A program made the translations under genes and the position numbers. A DNA stretch of 64,000 nt from Streptomyces sp. Root1304 (GTDB lineage Bacteria; Actinomycetota; Actinomycetes; Streptomycetales; Streptomycetaceae): NCBI RefSeq assembly GCF_001426405.1, contig NZ_LMEP01000022.1, forward strand, positions 458,066 to 522,065, in the 5' to 3' direction. Below are positions 59,579 through 64,000 of this stretch, one piece after another. Within the stretch, counting starts at the first letter, position 1. Every line of letters starts with the position of its first letter. The notes under the pieces were generated by a model. That model had not been told where the DNA came from, made no database searches, and saw only the letters and a program-made list of their open reading frames with translations.

Positions 59579-60625
59579 ACCGCCCACCGGCAGGTCCCAC
59601 AGGTCCTCGCGGGGCAGCCCGGCCCGTTCCCAGGCGGCCCTGACCCGGGCGAGCGGTTCGAGGACGGGCTCGGAGGACAGGACGAAGGTGGCCCAGTGCA
59701 TCGGCGCCATCCGCCGGGCCCCCAGGTCCTGGAGGGCCCGGACCGCCTCCTCCGGGTCGGTGTGGACGTCGCTGAGCCACCAGCGGGGGTCGTACGCGCC
59801 GATGGGCAGGAGCGCCAGGTCGATGCCGGGGTAGCGGCGGCCGATCTCGGCGAACCAGTGGCCGTACCCGGTGTCCCCGGCGAAGTGCACACGGCGCCCC
59901 GCGCGGTCGGTGAGCACCCAACCGCCCCACAGGGAACGGCAGGTGTCCAGGAGGGTGCGCTTGGACCAGTGGTGCGCGGGGACGAAGTCGAAGCGCACGC
60001 CGTCGAGTTCGGCCGCCTCCCACCAGTCGAGTTCGGTGACCCGGCTGAACCGGCGGCGGGCGAACCAGCGGCCGAGACCCGCCGGGACGAAGAGCGGGGT
60101 GTCCCGGGGCAGCCGTTTGAGGGTGGGGGCGTCGAGGTGGTCGAAGTGGTTGTGGCTGATGACGACGGCGTCGACGGCCGGCAGGTCCTCCCAGCGGACG
60201 CCGACGGGGGTGAGCCGGGCGGGGGTGCCGAAGATCCGACGGGACCAGACCGGGTCGGTGAGGACGGTGAGCCCGCCGATGCGCAGCACCCAACTCGCAT
60301 GCCCCGCCCAGGTGATGGCGAGGGTGTCGGGCCCGGCGGCCGGCATCGGACCCGGCTCGAAGGGGAGCAGGGGGATGTCACGGAGCCCCTCGGGGCGGGG
60401 CCGTACGGCGCCCTCCCGGGCGAGGCGGGCCAGGGCGCGGACTCCGGGGAGGGGTGCGGTCAGCCGGTCGGCGAAGCTCCGGGGCCAGTCCCAGCGCAGC
60501 CGCCCGACGGGCTGGAGGAGGGGGGCGGGGGCGGGGGCGGGCGCGCCGGGAGCGGTGGGTGGCCCGGCGGGCGGGTGGTGCGGGGTCTGTGGTGCCCGCG
60601 CGGGGTGCGCCGTACGTTCGGTCAT
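59558..60625 (-). CDS. Metallo-beta-lactamase-fold hydrolase, NAPE-PLD-like
   Basis: 355 aa from ATG 60625 (CGGAG upstream). A Pro/Ala-rich N-terminus of about 40 residues is followed by the RomA/NAPE-phospholipase D-like fold: ITWAGHASWVLRIGGLTVLT, DPVWSRRIFGTPARLTPVGV, VVISHNHFDHLDAPTLKRL (HxHxDH), VHFAGDTGYGHWF and PMHWATFVLSSEP. Relatives cleave phosphodiester or ester bonds in lipids; the substrate is unknown. Confidence 0.92.
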   Translation of the reverse strand: MTERTAHPARAPQTPHHPPAGPPTAPGAPAPAPAPLLQPVGRLRWDWPRSFADRLTAPLPGVRALARLAREGAVRPRPEGLRDIPLLPFEPGPMPAAGPDTLAITWAGHASWVLRIGGLTVLTDPVWSRRIFGTPARLTPVGVRWEDLPAVDAVVISHNHFDHLDAPTLKRLPRDTPLFVPAGLGRWFARRRFSRVTELDWWEAAELDGVRFDFVPAHHWSKRTLLDTCRSLWGGWVLTDRAGRRVHFAGDTGYGHWFAEIGRRYPGIDLALLPIGAYDPRWWLSDVHTDPEEAVRALQDLGARRMAPMHWATFVLSSEPVLEPLARVRAAWERAGLPREDLWDLPVGGSRVLVP

Positions 60626-60959
60626 CTGCGGGCTCCGTTCTGCGCGGCTCGTGCGGGTCGGACGGGTCGGACGGGTCGTGCGGGTGGGACCGGTGGGGCA
60701 GGTCGGGCGGCTCGTACGGCCGGGGCGGGGTGGACCGTCAGGAGCGGTGGGGCGGCCGGTGTCGGTGTCGGTAAGGGCGGGGCGGGCGGTACGGGTGGTC
60801 CCGGGCGGGTGCGGCGAGGAGCCGGGTCGACTCGGTGAGGGTCCGGTTCGGCGCGGTTCGAGGTGGGGAGTCCGGCCACGGAGTCCGGTGCCGACGGATG
60901 TCCTCGCCGCCGCAGAGTACGGCGCGCGGGGCGCCGATCCCGTCCCTTCGGCCTCATCG
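60626..60959. other. 334-bp low-complexity intergenic region
   Basis: No supported gene. Dominated by simple repeats of GGTCGGACG/GGGTCG type (60650-60720) and GGGCGGGGCGG blocks. Includes the ribosome site of the MBL gene at its left edge. The right part is the 3' flank of the aminotransferase-like gene. Confidence 0.5.
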
Positions 60960-62192
60960 TCACCGGAGTTCCTCCAAAGCTCCGCCGAACTCCGCCAACC
61001 TCCGGGCGACGTGCGGGAGTTCCAGGGGGTCGTCCGCCGCGAGCACCTCCGCTCGTTCCTCCCCGGTGGCGCCCAGGAACATGCCGGTGCCGAACCGGAC
61101 GCGGAGCGCACCGAGTTCGTCTCCGAGCCGGTGGCCGCCGACCGCCGGGGCACCGAGCCGCGCGGTGAGGTGGCTCTCCAGTTCCAGGGAGTCGGTGACG
61201 CCGCGGGCGGCGAGTCCGGCCCGCAGCGGACCGAGGTCGGCGTAGAGGTGGCGTCCCGCCTGCGGAGGGCGGGCCAGCGCCCCGGCGGCGAGGACGGCGC
61301 GGTACGCGGCGGCGGCCAGGCGGCCGTGGACGGTGGCGGCGCGGCGGGCCCGTACGGTGACGTCCTCGGGTTCGTCGAGGGCGTGGGCGGCGGCGGGGGC
61401 CACCGGTCCGGCGACGACGGCGCCGAGGGCGGTGAGCACGTCGAGGGCGCGGGATCTGCGGTCGGTCCAGCGGTCGGCGCGGGACGGGTCGTTCGGCGGG
61501 AAGCGGGCGACGGCGCAGGGCCAGGCGGCGGGCGTGAGGGCGCCGCCGAGGTCGCCGAGGACGGTGACGTCGTCCGGGCACATCTCGGCGGGGCTCAGGA
61601 ACACGGCGTCCTCCGGGTGGTGGAGGGTGTCGCGCCAGGTCTCGTCGCTGATGACGTGCAGGCCCTCGGCGACGGCGGCCTCGCAGGCCTCTCGGACGAT
61701 CTCGGGCGGGGCGACGGTGGCCGTCGGGTCGTCGGCGACGGACAGCAGCAGGACACGCGGGGTGCCGCCCTCGGCGCGGATCCGCCGGACGGTCTCCAGG
61801 AGGGCGTACGGGTCGGGGACGCCTCCGCATTCGGCGGGGGTCGGCACGTGGTAGGCGGGGCGGCCGAGGAGACGGGCCTGCGGGGTCCACCAGGCGGGGC
61901 AGGGCCGGGGCAGCAACAGGTCGCCGCCGTGGGCGGCGAGCAGGGCGAGCAGCAGGGCGGGGGCGCCGGGGGCGGCCACCACGTCCTCGGAGTGGGTGCG
62001 CAGGCCGCGGCGCCACCAGTATCCGGCGGCGGCCTCGCGCAGGACGGGGCCTCCGCCGGGCGGCTCGGGATCGGTCCGTCCGGCGGCCGCGGCGAGCAGG
62101 CCGGCGAGTCCGGGGAGGACGGGCAGGCCGGTGTCGGGGGCGGGAGGGCCGTAGCGTACCGGGCCGCGGCCCTCCGGAGCCGTCTGCCGCAT
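60960..62192 (-). CDS. Aminotransferase class I/II-fold protein without any lysine
   Basis: 410 aa from ATG 62192 with AGGAGG upstream. The overall pattern is PLP fold-type I: LREAAAGYWWRRGLRTHSED, VVAAPGAPALLLALLAAHGG, LLLPRPCPAWWTPQARLLGR and HVISDETWRDTLHHPEDAVF. Where the Schiff-base lysine belongs (typically SGLSKSLALGGWR) it reads VLGDLGGALTPAAWPCAVAR, and I find no Lys in the whole chain. It therefore cannot bind PLP as an internal aldimine. It is likely a pseudo-aminotransferase with a binding or regulatory role. Upstream lies a TATAAA promoter-like box. Confidence 0.82.
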   Translation of the reverse strand: MRQTAPEGRGPVRYGPPAPDTGLPVLPGLAGLLAAAAGRTDPEPPGGGPVLREAAAGYWWRRGLRTHSEDVVAAPGAPALLLALLAAHGGDLLLPRPCPAWWTPQARLLGRPAYHVPTPAECGGVPDPYALLETVRRIRAEGGTPRVLLLSVADDPTATVAPPEIVREACEAAVAEGLHVISDETWRDTLHHPEDAVFLSPAEMCPDDVTVLGDLGGALTPAAWPCAVARFPPNDPSRADRWTDRRSRALDVLTALGAVVAGPVAPAAAHALDEPEDVTVRARRAATVHGRLAAAAYRAVLAAGALARPPQAGRHLYADLGPLRAGLAARGVTDSLELESHLTARLGAPAVGGHRLGDELGALRVRFGTGMFLGATGEERAEVLAADDPLELPHVARRLAEFGGALEELR

Positions 62193-62243
62193 GTCGCGTA
62201 CCTCCTGAGCGCACGGGGGCGCCGGGCGGGCACCCCCGTGCCC

Positions 62244-62249
62244 TTTATA
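62244..62249 (-). promoter_or_regulatory. Candidate -10 box of the aminotransferase-like gene
   Basis: TATAAA on the minus strand, unusually AT-rich for this GC-rich genome, 52 bases upstream of the start codon. No strong -35 is recognisable; CGAACC lies about 7 bases further upstream. Confidence 0.35.
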
Positions 62250-62274
62250 CGAAGGTTCGCGAGGTTCCGCCCCT

Positions 62275-63471
62275 TCAGACGACGGTGACCGGGTGACGGA
62301 CGACCGCGTTGAAGAGGTACCCCTGGGTGTTGTGGACGGCCCGCTCGGGCTGGGTGTTGCCGGCGGTGTCGGTGGTACGGGAGAGCAGGGTGACCGGGCC
62401 GGTGGCGTGCGGGCGCCACGGCACGGACCAGCGGACCCAGCCGTCCCGCCGGGGCGTGTCGAGGAGCCGGGCGTGGCGCCAGTGCGCGCCGCCGTCGGTG
62501 GAGACCTCGACCGACCGCACGGGGGCCAGGGCGGACCAGGCGCGGCCGGTGAGCCGGTGGACGCGGCCGGCCTCCAGGGCGGCGCCGAAGGGGAGTTGGT
62601 AGGCGGACTTGATGGTCTGGCGGGTGATCGGCTCGCCGCCACCGGCGGGGTGGGCGTCGCCGAAGAGCCGGTACCAGTCGGTGGTCCAGGGCGAGCCGAG
62701 CGGGCGGGTGGACACCTCGATGTCGCCGAGCCACTTGATCGAGGCGATCCCGACCCAGGAGGGCACGACGAGCCGGACCGGGTACCCGTGGTCGTACGGC
62801 AGCGGCTCGCCGTTCATCTCGTACGCGAGGATCACGTCGTCGAAGGCCTTGGCGACCGGCAGTGGGCGGCGCACGCGGCCGTAGTCGACGCCACCGGAGA
62901 CGTACGGGTCGTCCAGGCCGCGCGGCTGGAGGGCGACGGCGTCACGGGCGATCCCGGCGCGTCGGAGCACGTCGGAGAGCCGTACGCCGCGCCAGCGGGC
63001 GGCTCCGACGGCGCCGAGGGTCCAGGGGGTGCCCGCGACGGGCTCGCCCTGCTGGCTCGCGTAGAGGCTGCGGCCGTTCCCCGCGCACTCGATCAGGGCC
63101 GTACGGGTGACGGAGGGCAGGTCGCGGAGCTGCCCGTAGGTGAAGTGGACCGGGGCGCGGCCGTGGAGCCCGTCACCCCAGAGCGTCAGCCGCCAGTCGG
63201 CGGCGTCGAGGACGGGGGTGGCCGTGTGGTTGCGGACGAAGAAGCGGTCGTTGGGGGTGAGGAGCCCGGTGTCGGCGAAGGAGTCGAAGCGGGCCTCGGC
63301 GTTGGTGCCGCGGACGGTGAAGTACTCGGCGGGGAGGGCTTTGACGATGCCGGGGGCGGCGGGGGCGGCGTGCGCGGGGGCGGCGGCGAGCCCGCCGAGG
63401 GCGGAGGCCGCGGGGCTCGCCGCGAGCAGCTTGAGCAGGGCGCGACGGGCGGGCGCGGGCTGGTTCGGCAC
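62275..63471 (-). CDS. Exported sulfite-oxidase-family molybdopterin enzyme
   Basis: 398 aa. Twin-arginine-type signal (ARRALLKLLAASPAASALGG, cleavage near AHA-APA). Molybdopterin oxidoreductase domain with the Mo-ligating Cys129 in LIECAGNGRS, PLPYDHGYPVRLVVPSWVGI and SIKWLGDIEVS. A C-terminal Mo-co dimerisation domain follows (VRSVEVSTDGGAHWRHARLL). This is the sulfite oxidase/YedY-like group; the actual substrate may be a sulfoxide or sulfite. It sits upstream on the same strand of the lysine-free aminotransferase-like gene (82 bp). Confidence 0.92.
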   Translation of the reverse strand: MPNQPAPARRALLKLLAASPAASALGGLAAAPAHAAPAAPGIVKALPAEYFTVRGTNAEARFDSFADTGLLTPNDRFFVRNHTATPVLDAADWRLTLWGDGLHGRAPVHFTYGQLRDLPSVTRTALIECAGNGRSLYASQQGEPVAGTPWTLGAVGAARWRGVRLSDVLRRAGIARDAVALQPRGLDDPYVSGGVDYGRVRRPLPVAKAFDDVILAYEMNGEPLPYDHGYPVRLVVPSWVGIASIKWLGDIEVSTRPLGSPWTTDWYRLFGDAHPAGGGEPITRQTIKSAYQLPFGAALEAGRVHRLTGRAWSALAPVRSVEVSTDGGAHWRHARLLDTPRRDGWVRWSVPWRPHATGPVTLLSRTTDTAGNTQPERAVHNTQGYLFNAVVRHPVTVV

Positions 63472-63617
63472 GGGACTCCTCGGCGGGGGAAGAGACGAAC
63501 CGCCGGGCGGCGGCGCGGCCGATCCTAGGGGCGCGGGGGCGGCGGGAACGGTCTGTTCATGGTGCTGTCACACGAGGGTTCGTCAGGTCGGCGGGAAGGG
63601 CGGGTGAGGGGGGCGGA

Positions 63618-63659
63618 GCCGTACGGGCAGGCGGGCGGGGGCCGTACGGGCAGGCGGGC
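63618..63659. repeat. 19-bp direct repeat
   Basis: GCCGTACGGGCAGGCGGGC occurs at 63618-63636 and 63641-63659, a period of 23 bp, in the intergenic region between the molybdoenzyme and the GNAT gene. Confidence 0.7.
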
Positions 63660-63707
63660 CGTGGAATTACGGAGGCGCCCGGAGCGCCCCGGGTCCGAGA
63701 ATGCGGC

Positions 63708-64000
63708 ATGCAGCGACCGACACGGGCAGAGCCCGGAACACACACGCAGGCGTCGACTCCGGCTCCCCCGCTCGCCCCGACCACCCCGCCCCTTCAGGCT
63801 CCCCCGCTCATCCCGCCTCCCCCGCTCCTTCAGGCTCCCCCACTCACCCCGGCTCCCCCGCCCATCCCGATCCGCGACGCGCTCCCCGAGGACGCGGCCG
63901 GTATCGCCGCCGTGCACGTCCGGTCCTGGCGGGCCGCCTACCGCGACCTGCTCCCCGGCCCCTATCTGGACGCCCTGGACGCGGAGGAGCGCGCCGCGAC
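63708..64000 (+). CDS. GNAT-family N-acetyltransferase, 5' part only
   Basis: The frame from ATG 63708 is open to the end of the window, so the gene is cut off. About 52 Pro/Leu-rich residues with repeats (APPLIPPPP, LQAPPLTPAPPP) precede a typical GNAT start, IPIRDALPEDAAGIAAVHVR then SWRAAYRDLLPGPYLDALDA. The alternative ATG 63701 is out of frame. Substrate cannot be judged without the rest. Confidence 0.75.
   Translation, partial: MQRPTRAEPGTHTQASTPAPPLAPTTPPLQAPPLIPPPPLLQAPPLTPAPPPIPIRDALPEDAAGIAAVHVRSWRAAYRDLLPGPYLDALDAEERAA

Noticed and set aside
1..64000. CRISPR array, prophage or biosynthetic cluster
   Set aside because: No regularly spaced repeats, phage structural genes, or PKS/NRPS/terpene genes are visible.

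Overview
The window is about 73% G+C, has near-universal G/C at third codon positions, uses GTG starts often, and carries WhiB, WhiJ/DUF397-type, wHTH-MFS, LtrA and M64 genes. This points to a chromosomal segment of a Streptomyces or a very close relative. There is no rRNA operon, CRISPR array, prophage or biosynthetic gene cluster. One tRNA (Leu, GAG anticodon) is present. All calls come from reading the sequence; no database search was run.

Layout. 0.1-5 kb: ABC-F ATPase, a WhiJ-like module (degenerate ATPase / XRE-DUF5753 / DUF397), acyl-ACP desaturase with a palindromic operator, WhiB-like protein. 5-13.6 kb: a sulfonate/sulfinate sulfur-scavenging locus on the minus strand. It runs from a short leader peptide of the actinobacterial cysteine-attenuation type, through a DszB-like desulfinase homologue that keeps the Cys/His/Arg active site, a lipoprotein SsuA, SsuC, SsuB and a signal-less binding-protein-like product, to an SsuD-type flavin monooxygenase. 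A divergent IclR regulator faces it. 13.7-18 kb: TetR plus alpha/beta hydrolase, then a divergent LigD-polymerase / ATP-dependent DNA ligase pair. 18-24.5 kb: MFS exporter fused to a winged helix, YchJ-like protein, GH4 glycosidase, secreted M64 metallopeptidase. 24.6-28.6 kb: a second, larger module (PF04672 methyltransferase, DUF397, XRE, intact ATPase, companion gene) and a methyltransferase. 28.6-33.7 kb: DUF4352-like protein, PhnA, tRNA-Leu, class F sortase with a surface protein, KAS III, a 2Fe-2S protein overlapping an isochorismatase-fold gene. 33.7-44 kb: SBF transporter/LysR, acyl-CoA synthetase, aldo-keto reductase, SUKH-4 protein/ricin lectin, methyltransferase, AraC/NmrA pair. 44-53.5 kb: WYL regulator with a palindrome spanning its own start codon, a frameshifted small gene, methyltransferase, pterin dehydratase, XRE-MmyB regulator, an extragenic repeat-like insertion that removes the stop codon of a membrane-protein gene, LtrA, IclR, a membrane alpha/beta hydrolase and small proteins. 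53.6-64 kb: APC permease, holin-like/phosphodiesterase fusion, two metallo-beta-lactamase-fold hydrolases around a DedA protein, an aminotransferase-fold protein with no lysine at all, an exported sulfite-oxidase-family molybdoenzyme, and the start of a GNAT gene cut by the window edge.

The best candidates for undescribed biology are the leader-controlled operon coupling a DszB-like desulfinase to Ssu uptake, the lysine-free aminotransferase-fold protein, the two WhiJ-like modules of unequal completeness, and the palindrome that supplies the start codon of a WYL regulator gene.
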